DNA of 64,000 nt from Anolis sagrei. Lineage: Eukaryota; Chordata; Lepidosauria; Squamata; Anolidae. The notes beneath the pieces were generated by a model. The model was not told where the DNA came from. It searched no databases and saw only the letters and a list, made by a program, of their open reading frames with translations. The position numbers and the translations under genes were made by a program. The DNA lies in contig NC_090022.1 of the NCBI RefSeq assembly GCF_037176765.1, positions 84,659,391-84,723,390 on the forward strand. The letters run 5' to 3'. This document shows, one piece after another, positions 1 through 9,717 of this stretch; the first letter of the stretch is position 1, and every line of letters starts with the position of its first letter.

Positions 1-393
1 TTCTTCAATAATCATTCCAAGTCTTTGTTATTTTCTTGTATAGTGTCATCTACATACCTTAAATTTTTGATGTTCCTTCCTCCAATTTTCAAGGCTGTTT
101 TCTCTGAGTCTAATCCTGCTTTACATAGATATATGCAGTACATAAGTTAAATCAATAAGATGATGAAATGCACTAGTGCCTCAGCAACAGGCAGAGAGTT
201 TTTGACTACCCTGAAGCTTTGGATGACAAATCCCGGAATATTTTTATCCTTGGCCATACTGACTGAGACTTCTCAGAGTCAAAAGTCCACAAATTTGGAA
301 GTCTAGCATTTTGTCTTCCAGATTATGTCCTTTGGATAGTAGCCCTCTAAGACGCAGGCATACACTAAAAGTAAACACAAGAAAATAGTATTC

Positions 394-741
394 TAGTAAA
401 TAAAGAGTAACACTAAAAAAAGCAAAGGACAGAAAACTGGAATCAGGGCCAACTAACACCTCCCAATAAAGGATCCCCAGGCAGGAAGCAGCCAGACTTT
501 GAAGTTGCAAAGCCATTCACTTCTAATCTAGGTGGCCAATTGCAACATTTACACTTGCCACAAGCAGACAAGATTTCTTTCTCTGACCCTGCACATTCCA
601 CAGATATATAAACCTCACTTGCCTAGTTTCCAACAGACCTCACAACCCCTGAGGATGCCTGCAATAAAGGTGGGTGAAACGTCAGGAGAGAATGCTTCTG
701 GAACATGGCCATGTAGCCCGAAAAACTCACAGCAATCCAGT
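394..741 (+). mobile_element. Penelope-like retroelement, 3' terminal fragment
   Basis: This segment matches the 3' part of a squamate Penelope-like element that recurs in the window (4295, 24397, 53930, 57470). Landmarks are the block AGGATGCCTGC followed by a GAAACGTCAGGAGAGAATGC stretch and ACTCACAGCAA near the end. The sequence is non-coding here. The family assignment rests on the copy at 4295, which carries part of a GIY-YIG endonuclease domain next to the same terminal sequence. The left boundary is approximate. Confidence 0.6.
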
Positions 742-1194
742 ATTCTAGTAATTTATAATCTTTTAATCAGCTACTATTATGCATTCAATGTATGAGAAGA
801 CAAAGGGGGACAGAGGAATTAATACTCTTTAGGAAAGCAGACCACTTACAAAACTATTCCAAAGCATGTCCTACTTGCTCTGCAGAAGTATAAAATGGGT
901 CCTGTGCATTGAGAATTATGTATTTATCTTTTTCCTTATATCCTGGGACTCTAGGTGGCCTTTTTTGTGTGTGTCAGGAGCGACTTACAAGTGGCTAAGA
1001 ACATATTAAAACAATGCAAAGCCAATAAAAGCATAAATGCAAGATTTACAAAATAATTAAACACTAAGTTCAATTCAGTAAACATTAAACATATCAAATG
1101 TGTTAACAATACCTCTATACAAGGTCTTAAAAATAATACTAGCACTGCACAGCATTGCATCAGTATATAAAAGCCTGGCAGAAAAAAAAAAAGA
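742..1194. other. No gene seen; small SINE remnant
   Basis: AT-rich sequence with no convincing coding frame. Around 965-1000 there is a short minus-strand remnant of the second SINE family (its tail reads GTGTCAGGAGCGACTT in this orientation). Confidence 0.4.
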
Positions 1195-1345
1195 TCTATT
1201 GCCAGAAGGCAGAGAAAAGATTAAACCCCCCTGATCTCTATGGGAAGGAGTTCCAAAATATGGAAACAACCACTAAAGAGACCCTTTCCCTTGTTTCCAC
1301 CTTCTGGGGCTGAAAAGCTGATGGGACAGAAATAAGGTCTTCTCC
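1195..1345 (-). mobile_element. Degenerate L2-type LINE fragment
   Basis: The stretch resembles, in reverse, the 3' coding end of L2 elements elsewhere in the window (the region encoding APRLWNALP-like sequence). It is diverged and the limits are soft. Confidence 0.3.
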
Positions 1346-1487
1346 AGGCAATGTATTCCTGGGTTCCTACAGGGAGATAGGATCCTGGACCCAAAACGTA
1401 TAGGATTCTGCATTGGGACTGTGTAGCACATATTTGGAAGTAATGTGTTATAAACAACAGCATCATGTCTGGCATTGATTTGGCAGA

Positions 1488-1660
1488 TAATAGGTACCGC
1501 TTCTGCGGGAAGGTAACGGCGCTCCATGCAGTGATGCTGACCACATGACCTTGGAGGTGCCTGCGGACAACGCCGGCGCTTTGGCTTAGAAATGGAGATG
1601 AGCACCACCCCCCAGAGTTGGACATGACTAGACTTAATATCAGGGGACACCTTTACCTTT
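1488..1660 (+). mobile_element. tRNA-derived SINE (family A), 5'-truncated
   Basis: Matches the 3' half of family A SINEs: the blocks GGTAACGGCGCTCCATGCAG and ACATGACCTTGGAGG, then the end GACTTAATATCAGGGG and an oligo-T run. The tRNA-related head is missing. The long minus-strand open frames across 1221-1674 are shadows of this SINE. Confidence 0.75.
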
Positions 1661-2584
1661 TTTTTAATGGGCATAACAATTTGATTTCTTAAAATACTGG
1701 TAAACCATTCAAATTTTCCTAGTTCTACTACAAAGCAAGTTAGTATTTGTCCTACTGGGTTGGACTACATGACCTAAAATACGCATTTCACGTCTGTAAT
1801 TTTATTCCTTCCCAGCTAGGTCAAATTAATGAGTTGTTTCTTAGACCTCTCCAAGTAGTGATTAATTATGAAAGTACAAATAAAATTTCATAAAATGACA
1901 GATGTCCTGGGCCCAATGGAACTCTTGCTAAGCTATTAAGCAATGACAGAACTGCATCACACCCATGAAGCCTATTATCCAGGTGTGGATCTTAGTCACA
2001 GCATTTTCCCTAAAGGCACATGCATTTGACCAGCAAGTTTGATGCAGTATCTGTAAAAGGCCTGCCAAGTTTTATGTGGGTCCAAGTCTCTGGAAAACCA
2101 GTCAGAACTGCATCCCTTTGGGTGTGCACAATGTCTCTCATCACGTGGAACCAATCTTTCTATGATATCTGTAGCAAAGGGATGAAAGTATAACAGGAAA
2201 AATAGTATTCTACCATTCTACAACACCCAGTGGAGGTAGGCAAGACATCCAGAATGTCCTTAATGAACCAAGAATGCTGATTTAGGCTGGAAGGTATACT
2301 GACTAGTGCTAGAATATAATGCGTATAAATCTATCTGAAACTAGATTTATGCCTTGGTTTTAAAAATTCAAATGTCAGAATTGTAGCAGAGTAGCTACTT
2401 CTCACAAACCATTGAATGGGAAAATGGTAAAAAAATAACTTGGAGAACATGTAAGTGTCATCCTGGGGAAGCACTTCTTATTAAATGAGGTTTAGGTTGA
2501 TTTTTTAATCTTAATTTTTCTTTATATCCTTTCTCGTGATTTGTCATAGCTTGACTTAAAAATAAGGGAACAGGAGCCAAGATA
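1661..2584. other. No gene or repeat recognised
   Basis: Ordinary AT-rich sequence. I see no long frame, splice-like exon or family I can name. Confidence 0.4.
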
Positions 2585-2665
2585 CTGTATATACTTGAGT
2601 ATAAGCCAGGTTTTTCGGCTCCTTTTTTAGGCTGAAAAGGTCCCCCTTGGCTTATACTTGAATCA
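2585..2665. repeat. MITE-like repeat, 'GTATATACTTGAGTATAAGCC' family
   Basis: Begins with TATACTTGAGTATAAGCC and ends with an inverted match, GGCTTATACTTGAATC, so it is palindromic. The same family appears at 27984-28110. I cannot name the superfamily. Confidence 0.5.
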
Positions 2666-3190
2666 AAGTTATTTATGATTTTATTGGCTTATTATTATTA
2701 CATTTATTATTTTTCTCTATTTAGTATTATTATTACATTTACATTACTTTATTATTATTTTATTACATTTATTATTTTACTCCATTTATTATTGTTACTA
2801 GCCGTCCCCTGCCATGCATTGCTGTGGCCCAGTCTGTGTATATGTGCTCTGTGTGTGTATGTGTGAGTGTATATATATATATATGTGTGTCTATGTGTAT
2901 ATGTGTGTGGTTTTGTGCATGCATTGTAATGTGTTTTTTTGTTTTTGTTTTTGTTTTGCTTTTTAAGTTTCTTCTGCTGTGTTTTTCAGTGTTTTTATGA
3001 GTGATGGTCACTTGTTGGCCTAATACGTGTATTGCGTCCAAATTCGGTGTCAATTCATCCAGTGGTTTTTGAGTTATGTTAATCCCACAAACTAACATTA
3101 CATTTTTATTTATATAGATTATTACATTTATTATTTTACTCTTACTGTTATTATTGCATTTACTATTTTACTCCATTTATTATTATATTA
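2666..3190. repeat. (ATT)n-rich simple repeat split by an interspersed repeat
   Basis: TTATTATTACATTTATTATTT-like sequence flanks the element at 2799-3118 on both sides, which looks like one simple-repeat tract interrupted by that insertion. Confidence 0.5.
2799..3118 (+). mobile_element. Unclassified interspersed repeat ('ACTAGCCGTCCCCTGCC' family), copy 1
   Basis: Starts ACTAGCCGTCCCCTGCCATG and ends TTTATATAGATT. The 3' half has a conserved block GTTTTTATGAGTGATGGTCA and then GTGTCAATTC. Two further copies (26015-27025, 57427-58085) share both ends but differ in the middle. The 3' end is reminiscent of RTE-type tails, but no protein is visible, so the class is left open. Confidence 0.55.
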
Positions 3191-3524
3191 CATTTTTGTG
3201 TGGACAAAGCCTGCTAAAATACAAGAAAAGCAAGGTAAACAAGCACAGAGGAAGACAAAGCAAAGATGTATTCGTTCCCAACAAGTTTATACAAGTAAAT
3301 GTTTCACTGGCACGTGAGGAACAACCAGAGTTGCCATTTGAAAGCAGGAAAGATTTCCTGTATGTATAATGGTTGTGTAGAAAAAGAGATTTCAGCAAGA
3401 GTTGCACATTACCTGGCTGCATGACAAGCAGCAGTTGCTGAAATTCCCTCTTCTACACAACAGTTAAAAGTACAGGAATCCTCTCCTTCTGGTGCTAGTA
3501 GGCAGAAATCTCAAAGGGTGAATT

Positions 3525-3737
3525 TATCACACAGAATTAAAACAGTTTCACCACCTCCTGACTGCCATGGCTTAATGCTATGGAACCATTGGAGTCGTAG
3601 TTTTATAAGGTCTTTAGCTTTCACTCCCAAAGAGTGCTGGTACCAAACTACAACTTCCAGGATTCCATAGCATTGAACCCTGGCAGTTAAAATTGCATCA
3701 AACAGAATTAATTCTCCAATGAAGATGCACCCTAACT
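3525..3737. repeat. Palindromic MITE ('GCATCTACACTGTAGAATTAA' family)
   Basis: Left half contains CTGCCATGGCTTAATGCTATGG. The right half holds the inverse, CCATAGCATTGAACCCTGGCAG, then GAATTAATTCTCCAATGAAG and GATGCACCC. Related copies are at 39868-40036 and around 33551/34731. Confidence 0.6.
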
Positions 3738-4289
3738 TGGATATTTGAGAGGTGGGATGGGACAATGTCTTGTGAGGTATGTTGACTGTACTCTCTAGAT
3801 TAGCTGAGGAGCTGGACACCTTATCTTTTTGCACCAAGTTACACAGTCACTAATAATTATCCCTCTTGTTCAACCCAGCAGGTTCCTTGAAAATGTAAGT
3901 TTGAGGTTGTAAAAAAGGCCAGTGCAACTACTAAGTAACTGAGGCTATAATGACCGAACTAAGTGCACAGCTGATGCATATGCTCTGACTGCAAAAAGGG
4001 ATCCAAAATTGCTGCTGTAATTTGAGAATTAAACAGCAGATGGAGGTCAGGAAGCATCCCCTGATCCAGCATCTGCAATAGCTCCTGAACACAATCCTAT
4101 AGGCAAGCTATGACATACAAAGCCTTGTATGGCATGGGTCTATTTATCGAAGGGTCTAAATAATCTTTTAAAATCTTTGAGGTGGGAAGCTCTTTTCTCA
4201 GTCTGGCCATTTCCTGGGAACTCCTGGTGGTAGAGGACAGTCTCAGTGGCTGTTTCCAGATTCTAGCGACCAAATGTGCTGCCTTACTG
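3738..4289. other. No gene recognised
   Basis: No coding signal or named repeat seen between the MITE and the Penelope piece. Confidence 0.35.
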
Positions 4290-4294
4290 TCCTT

Positions 4295-4478
4295 CCATTG
4301 TTGTTAAGAGTGGTCCAGCATTTCTGTGTTCTCAGATAATGTGTTGTGTCCAGGTTGGTTCATCAGGTACTCTGCTATGGCTGACTTCTCTGGCTGAATT
4401 AGTCTGCAGTGCCTTTCATGTTCCTTGAAAACTCACAGCAATCTAGTGATTCCAGTTACGAAAGCTTTCGACAACACA
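4295..4478 (-). mobile_element. Penelope-like element: GIY-YIG domain piece joined to an inverted terminal piece
   Basis: On the minus strand 4310-4425 reads as HERHCRLIQPEKSAIAEYLM and continues NQPGH...ENTEMLDHS, which I recognise as part of the GIY-YIG endonuclease region of Penelope-like elements. From about 4426 to 4478 the sequence switches to the plus-strand terminal segment (ACTCACAGCAATC ... TTTCGACAACACA). Coding and terminal parts are therefore in opposite orientation. This is a fragment, not a working element. Confidence 0.65.
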
Positions 4479-4544
4479 ATGAGGAATGATATTATTCACT
4501 TGAAGTAGAACCATATGAAGATGAACCAACACTTTTGCAAAGTT

Positions 4545-4910
4545 AAATGGCACCTCTATTCAGAACACTTGGAAGAAATAAGTCACCAGGAACAAATTGG
4601 TTAAGCGAACAAGCCAAGAGGGTGCTCACCAATTCTTCCTCTTCATCCTGGAAAGAAGTGATGAGCGGAGTGCCGCAGGGTTCCGTCCTGGGCCCGATCC
4701 TGTTCAACATCTTTATTAATGACTTAGACAAAGTGTTAGAAGGCATGATCATCAAGTTTGCAAATAACACCAAATTGGGAGGAATAGCCAATACTCCAGA
4801 AGACAGGAGCAGAATTCAAAATGATCTGAACAGATCGGGGGGGGGGGGGGTACTTTGATGGTATTTTTCCAGCATGGCAGAAGGAGGTTGGACTGGATGG
4901 CCCTGTGACA
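4545..4910 (+). mobile_element. CR1 LINE fragment (reverse transcriptase core)
   Basis: The frame from 4547 contains SGVPQGSVLGPILFNIFIND and then IIKFANNTKLGGIANTPEDR, matching the CR1 reverse transcriptase. The catalytic F/YADD motif reads FANN, so both Asp are replaced. A poly-G run precedes a CR1-like 3' end (GGAGGTTGGACTGGATGGCC) at about 4885. It is a truncated, dead fragment. Confidence 0.8.
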
Positions 4911-4970
4911 AGGAGGGGGGGGGGGTGGTCTTTTACTGAAAATTGTTCTTCATTTTAAATATTGTATTGT

Positions 4971-4998
4971 TCCTTCCTTCCTTCCTTCCTTCCTTCCT

Positions 4999-5034
<36 letters not shown>

Positions 5035-5035
5035 T
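4971..5035 (+). repeat. (CCTT)n then (CTTT)n microsatellite
   Basis: Direct reading shows tandem CCTT followed by tandem TTTC units. Confidence 0.95.
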
Positions 5036-5127
5036 TGGCACCGTGAGAATTAGTTCACACAAACACTCTCCATCTATCTGCCACTGGCCAGGCTCTTGCC
5101 AGATATATGTACATTGTATATTATATA

Positions 5128-5461
5128 AAGGAGCCCCCAGTGGCGCAGTGGGTTAAAGCACTGAGCTGCTGAACTTGCTGACCAGAAGGTCACAGGTTTG
5201 AATCTGGGGAGTGGTGTGAGCTTCCTCAGTTATCCCCAGCTTCTACCCACCTAGCAGTTTGAAAACATGCAAATGTGAGTAGATCAATAGATACGGCTCC
5301 CAACGGGAAGGTAACAGCGCTCTGTGCAGTCATGCCGGCTACATGATCTTGGAGATGTCTATGGACAATACCAGCTCTTCGGCTAACAAATAAAGATGAA
5401 CACCAACCTCCAGAGTTGGACACAGCTGGACTTAATGTCAGGGGAAAACCTTTACATTTAT
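5128..5461 (+). mobile_element. tRNA-derived SINE, family A, full length
   Basis: Head reads GGAGCCCCCAGTGGCGCAGT with the pol III B-box-like ACAGGTTTGAATCT. The body contains GCTCTGTGCAGTCATGCCGG. The tail is GACTTAATGTCAGGGGAAAA. TATATTAT-like sequence occurs on both sides, a possible target-site duplication. Confidence 0.85.
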
Positions 5462-5464
5462 ATT

Positions 5465-8400
5465 ATTGTATTATTTCCATCTGGTTGGCTGACTGCATTC
5501 TCCAACCTCCTGTTACTGGCAAGTTTGCCTTAGGAAGAGTACCTACAGCAGCCCTGTGCCGACCGACTATTGAGACTCCTATATTCTTGTGTTGATTACT
5601 AAAACTCTCGGCCGAGTATTGTCATCCTGTGAGGGGGGAGGGGTGGTCTGCCCGCCATCAGGCGCGAGCCGCCCACCATCGCGGCCGTTAACTTAGAGCC
5701 CACCACCTCCGGAAGACTGAGTCGGCCACCTGTGACCAAATTGCTGCCACCTTGCATCTCGCTGATCCAATCCTGGACAAACTGTGCTGTTCGTTGTTAA
5801 CCCGTCTGTTGTGCTGATCCTTTTGACCTTGTAATCCATTTTTCGAGTGTGCTAATCATCTCTGATTGTATTGACCACTATCGTAAACTGTGTTGGTCAT
5901 CTTAATTGTGCTGACCTCTTTTGATGGTGCTAACTAACCCTGATTGTATGACCACCTTCTCAACTGTGCTGTCTCAGTTCAGTTGGGTATGCGGAGCATT
6001 CCATTAATTGCGTGATCTTAGCACTTTATGCCATTAGCACTTTAAATTACTTTTTCTGTGGCACTTTAACCAACTCTAGCACTTTAACTGATTCGATACA
6101 TCTAGCGTTGAATTAGGCCTCCATGACGCACTTTATTTAAACACTTCGGGGTTAATTGTCAAGCCACCGCATTTTAATTGTTATTCTATCGTGTGTGTTG
6201 ACATAAGTCTCCATCTGTACTCCAAGAGCCTTAACCAACCCTTGACTGTGCTTAACAACTGTTACTCATGTCATTATCCACTCCTTGGCACCTGTTAATT
6301 TGGTTGCTAATTGTATATGTGGGTCAGAGGGAATGGAGTAGCTCAGGGGGACCCGAATATAATATAATAGGAACGGGAAACGCTTGGAAGGCAAAGCCAT
6401 GGCAAACTGGAACTGTAATATGTCAAACAATCTACAATGATCCTTGGGTTGTTATTATAGGTGTTGAATGCGTCATGGAGGAGGGAGAGGCTTCCGTTAA
6501 CCGAGGAGCCCCCATAGAAGTCGTGGTGGGGAAGGGGAGATACGGGAAAGGGAGACCTTTAATTCGGCCTAGGGAACGTGGAACAACATTAGCAATTCCA
6601 AATCGGTCTCCTGATACGGTAAGTAGGTGTAACCAGGTTGGCGGTCCCTCAGGATTGAAAGTGGTGCTGTTGAACGCCAGATCTGTCAATGGCAAAACAA
6701 CTTTCATCCAAGATTTAATCCTGGATGAACGGGCAGATCTGGCGTGCATCACAGAGACCTGGCTGGACGAAGCGGGAGGTGTAAATTTGACCCAGCTTTG
6801 TCCACCCGGGTTCTCTGTGCAGCACCAACCGAGATCCGGAGGGCGGGGAGGCGGGGTTGCAGTAGTCTACAGAGATTCCATTCTTCTGACCAGGACCCCC
6901 ATCCCGCAGTCAACAAATTTTGAATGCGTCCACCTGAGGGTGGGTGACCGGGACAGATTAGGGATTCTGCTAGTGTACCGTCCACCTCGCTGCACTACAG
7001 TCTCCCTACCTGAGCTAGCGGGGGTGGTCTCGGACCTGGCATTGGAGTCCCAACGGCTGCTTGTGCTGGGGGACTTCAATGTCCACGCCGAGGCTGCCCT
7101 AACGGGAGCGGCTCAGGACTTCATGTCTACCATGGCGACCATGGGGCTGTCCCAACAAGTATCTGGCCCCACCCACAGTGCTGGACATACATTGGACTTG
7201 GTTTTCTGTCAGGGATGGGAGGAAGGCGGCGGTGTTGAGGAGTTATCCATCTCTCCGTTGCCATGGACCGACCACCACCTGGTCAGCTTTAGACTTACTG
7301 CACCCCCTAACCTCCGCAGAGGTGGAGGACCTATTAAATTGGTCCGCCCCAGGAGGCTTATGGATCCGGAGGGATTCCTGATGGCTCTTGGGGAATTTCC
7401 CGCCACCTCGGTTGGTGATCCTGTTGATGCCCTGGTCGCTCTCTGGAATGGGGAGATGACTAGGGCAATAGACACGATCGCTCCAGAACGTCCCCTCTCA
7501 AGTAGCCGAACTAAACCAGCCCCTTGGTTTACTGAGGAGCTGGCGGCGTTGAAGCGAAAGAAGAGGGAACTAGAGGGCGTGTGGCGTTCGGATCCGAGCG
7601 AGCCAAATCGAACACGGTTTGTGTCCTTTTTAAGGTCATACGCCGCGGCAATAAGAGCCGCAAAGAAAACTTTCTTTGCGGCCACTATTGCGTCTGCAAA
7701 GAACCGTCCGGCCAAACTGTTCCGAGTTATCAGAGGCCTGTTAAAACCCACCACTCAGGATGGGTGCCCTGATGACTCGGCAGCTCGCTGTGAAGCCTTT
7801 GCTCAGTTCTTTGCAGACAAAGTCGCTTTGATCCGCTCTGGACTGGACACCATATTAACGGCAGTCTCTGAGGATGTAACACGAGCATCTGCTTGTCCAA
7901 TTTTGATGGATTCATTTCAATTAGTTCAAACCGAGGATGTAGACAAGGTGCTTGGAGGAATGAGACCTACCACATGCATCCTAGACCCCTGCCCATCCTG
8001 GCTTCTAAAGGAGGCCAGAGGGGGATTGGCCGAGTGGGTTAAGGTGGTGGTTAATGCCTCCCTCCGGGAAGGCATATTTCCAGCCAGCTTAAAGCAAGCT
8101 GTGATAAAACCGCTGTTGAAGAAACCATCACTGGACCCCACTCAATTGGTTAACTATCGGCCTGTTTCCAATCTCCCCTTTTTGGGCAAAGTCATGGAAC
8201 GTGTGGTGGCCTCACAACTCCAGGCATTCTTGGTAGACACGGATTATCTGGATCCGGCACAGTCTGGCTTTAGGCCGGGGCATGGTACCGAGACAGCCTT
8301 GGTCGCCTTAGTGGATGATCTCCGTCGGGAGCTCGACAGGGGGAGTGTGTCCCTGTTGGTGCTACTCGACCTCTCAGCGGCCTTCGATACCGTCGACCAC

Positions 8401-9717
8401 GGTATCCTTCTGGGACGCCTCGCGGGAATGGGTCTCGGAGGTACTGCTCTGCAGTGGCTCCGGTCATTCCTCGAGGGCCGGTCTCAGAAGGTGTTACTGG
8501 GGGAGAAGGTGTTACCTTTGTTTTGTGGGGTTCCTCAGGGTTCAATACTATCCCCCATGTTGTTTAACATCTACATGAAACCGCTGGGCGAGATCATCCG
8601 GAGTTTCGGGGTGCGGTGTCATCTGTACGCAGATGATGTCCAACTCTGTCACTCCTTCCCACCTGCTACTAAGGAGGCTGTCGAGGTCCTGAACCGGTGC
8701 TTGGCCGCTGTGACGGTCTGGATGGGGGCGAACAAATTGAAATTGAATCCAGACAAGACAGAGGTACTCCTGGTCAGTCGCAGGGCCGAACAGGGTATAG
8801 GGTTACAGCCTGTGTTAGACGGGGTCGCACTCCCCCTGAAGACACAGGTTCGCAGTTTGGGTGTGATCCTGGACTCATCGCTGAGCCTGGATCCCCAGGT
8901 TTCGGCGGTGACCAGGGGAGCATTCGCACAGTTAAGACTCGTGCGCCAACTGCGACCGTACCTTGGGAAGTCTGACTTGGCCACGGTAGTCCACGCTCTG
9001 GTTACATCCCGCCTTGACTACTGCAACGCTCTCTACGTGGGGTTGCCTTTGAAGACGGCCCGGAAGCTCCAACTAGTCCAACGGGCGGCAGCCATGGTAT
9101 TAACAGGAGCAGGGCGCAGGGAGCATACAACTCCTCTGCTGTACCAGCTCCACTGGCTACCGATTAGCTACCGGGCCCAATTCAAAGTGCTGGCTTTGGC
9201 CTTTAAAGCCCTAAACGGTTCTGGCCCTACATATCTATCCGAACGTATCTCGGCCTATCAGCCCACCAGGACCCTAAGATCTTCGGGAGAGGCCCTTCTC
9301 TCCATCCCGCCTGCTTCACAGGTGCGGCTCGCGGGAACGAGAGACAGGGCCTTTTCTGTGGTGGCCCCGCGGCTTTGGAATGCCCTCCCTATAGAGATAA
9401 GATCAGCCACCTCGCTGATGGCATTTCGGAAAAAACTGAAAACATGGATGTTTGAGCAAGCATTCGGCTAATCCGATGCGATGAAGTTTTTGATCAAGGA
9501 CTGGCAATCATAGACAACGAAATTGGATTATGATTTTAATTAAGAGATGCATTGGTCTGTATTGGTGGCCCAATACTGTGTATTGTATATGTATGTGTTT
9601 TATATTTTTAATCGGAATTATTGTTGTTTTTAAATGTTGTAAACCGCAATGAGTCGCCGTTTTAGGCTGAGATATTAGCGGTATACAAGTGTACTAAATA
9701 AATAAATAAATAAATAT
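5465..9717 (+). mobile_element. Near full-length L2-type LINE
   Basis: A GC- and CpG-rich leader (from about 5600) is followed by one long ORF (6268-9471), a short 3' UTR and a tail of (AAAT)n ending near 9717. The 3' UTR contains AAACCGCAATGAGTCGCC and AGCGGTATACAAG, the sequence seen as solo L2 tails throughout the window. The exact 5' end could not be fixed: 5461-5600 may be flank or 5' UTR, and A/T-rich flanks hide any target-site duplication. Confidence 0.85.
6268..9471 (+). CDS. L2-type LINE ORF: endonuclease plus reverse transcriptase, intact
   Basis: This encodes the retrotransposition enzyme of an L2-clade LINE, which nicks target DNA and copies its RNA at the nick. The frame is 1067 codons without a stop. 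The apurinic endonuclease domain shows LLNARSV (Asn about 136), ITETWL (Glu about 163), LGDFNVH (Asp about 269) and TDHHLVSF (Asp about 335). The reverse transcriptase shows NYRPVSNLPFLGKVMERV, QSGFRPGHGTETAL, LLDLSAAFDTVDH (Asp about 701), GVPQGSILSPMLFNIY and LYADDVQL (Asp 789-790). All catalytic residues I can identify are present. The first ~120 residues before the endonuclease have no recognised domain, so the true start may lie further in. A separate ORF1 is not visible. The intact frame suggests a young copy, possibly still competent or recently so. Confidence 0.9.
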   Translation: MSLSTPWHLLIWLLIVYVGQREWSSSGGPEYNIIGTGNAWKAKPWQTGTVICQTIYNDPWVVIIGVECVMEEGEASVNRGAPIEVVVGKGRYGKGRPLIRPRERGTTLAIPNRSPDTVSRCNQVGGPSGLKVVLLNARSVNGKTTFIQDLILDERADLACITETWLDEAGGVNLTQLCPPGFSVQHQPRSGGRGGGVAVVYRDSILLTRTPIPQSTNFECVHLRVGDRDRLGILLVYRPPRCTTVSLPELAGVVSDLALESQRLLVLGDFNVHAEAALTGAAQDFMSTMATMGLSQQVSGPTHSAGHTLDLVFCQGWEEGGGVEELSISPLPWTDHHLVSFRLTAPPNLRRGGGPIKLVRPRRLMDPEGFLMALGEFPATSVGDPVDALVALWNGEMTRAIDTIAPERPLSSSRTKPAPWFTEELAALKRKKRELEGVWRSDPSEPNRTRFVSFLRSYAAAIRAAKKTFFAATIASAKNRPAKLFRVIRGLLKPTTQDGCPDDSAARCEAFAQFFADKVALIRSGLDTILTAVSEDVTRASACPILMDSFQLVQTEDVDKVLGGMRPTTCILDPCPSWLLKEARGGLAEWVKVVVNASLREGIFPASLKQAVIKPLLKKPSLDPTQLVNYRPVSNLPFLGKVMERVVASQLQAFLVDTDYLDPAQSGFRPGHGTETALVALVDDLRRELDRGSVSLLVLLDLSAAFDTVDHGILLGRLAGMGLGGTALQWLRSFLEGRSQKVLLGEKVLPLFCGVPQGSILSPMLFNIYMKPLGEIIRSFGVRCHLYADDVQLCHSFPPATKEAVEVLNRCLAAVTVWMGANKLKLNPDKTEVLLVSRRAEQGIGLQPVLDGVALPLKTQVRSLGVILDSSLSLDPQVSAVTRGAFAQLRLVRQLRPYLGKSDLATVVHALVTSRLDYCNALYVGLPLKTARKLQLVQRAAAMVLTGAGRREHTTPLLYQLHWLPISYRAQFKVLALAFKALNGSGPTYLSERISAYQPTRTLRSSGEALLSIPPASQVRLAGTRDRAFSVVAPRLWNALPIEIRSATSLMAFRKKLKTWMFEQAFG

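Noticed and set aside
1221-1674. Minus-strand frames of ~134 codons
   Set aside because: Shadow of a plus-strand SINE; similar frames (MSNSGGWCSSPFLSR...) appear at every family A SINE.
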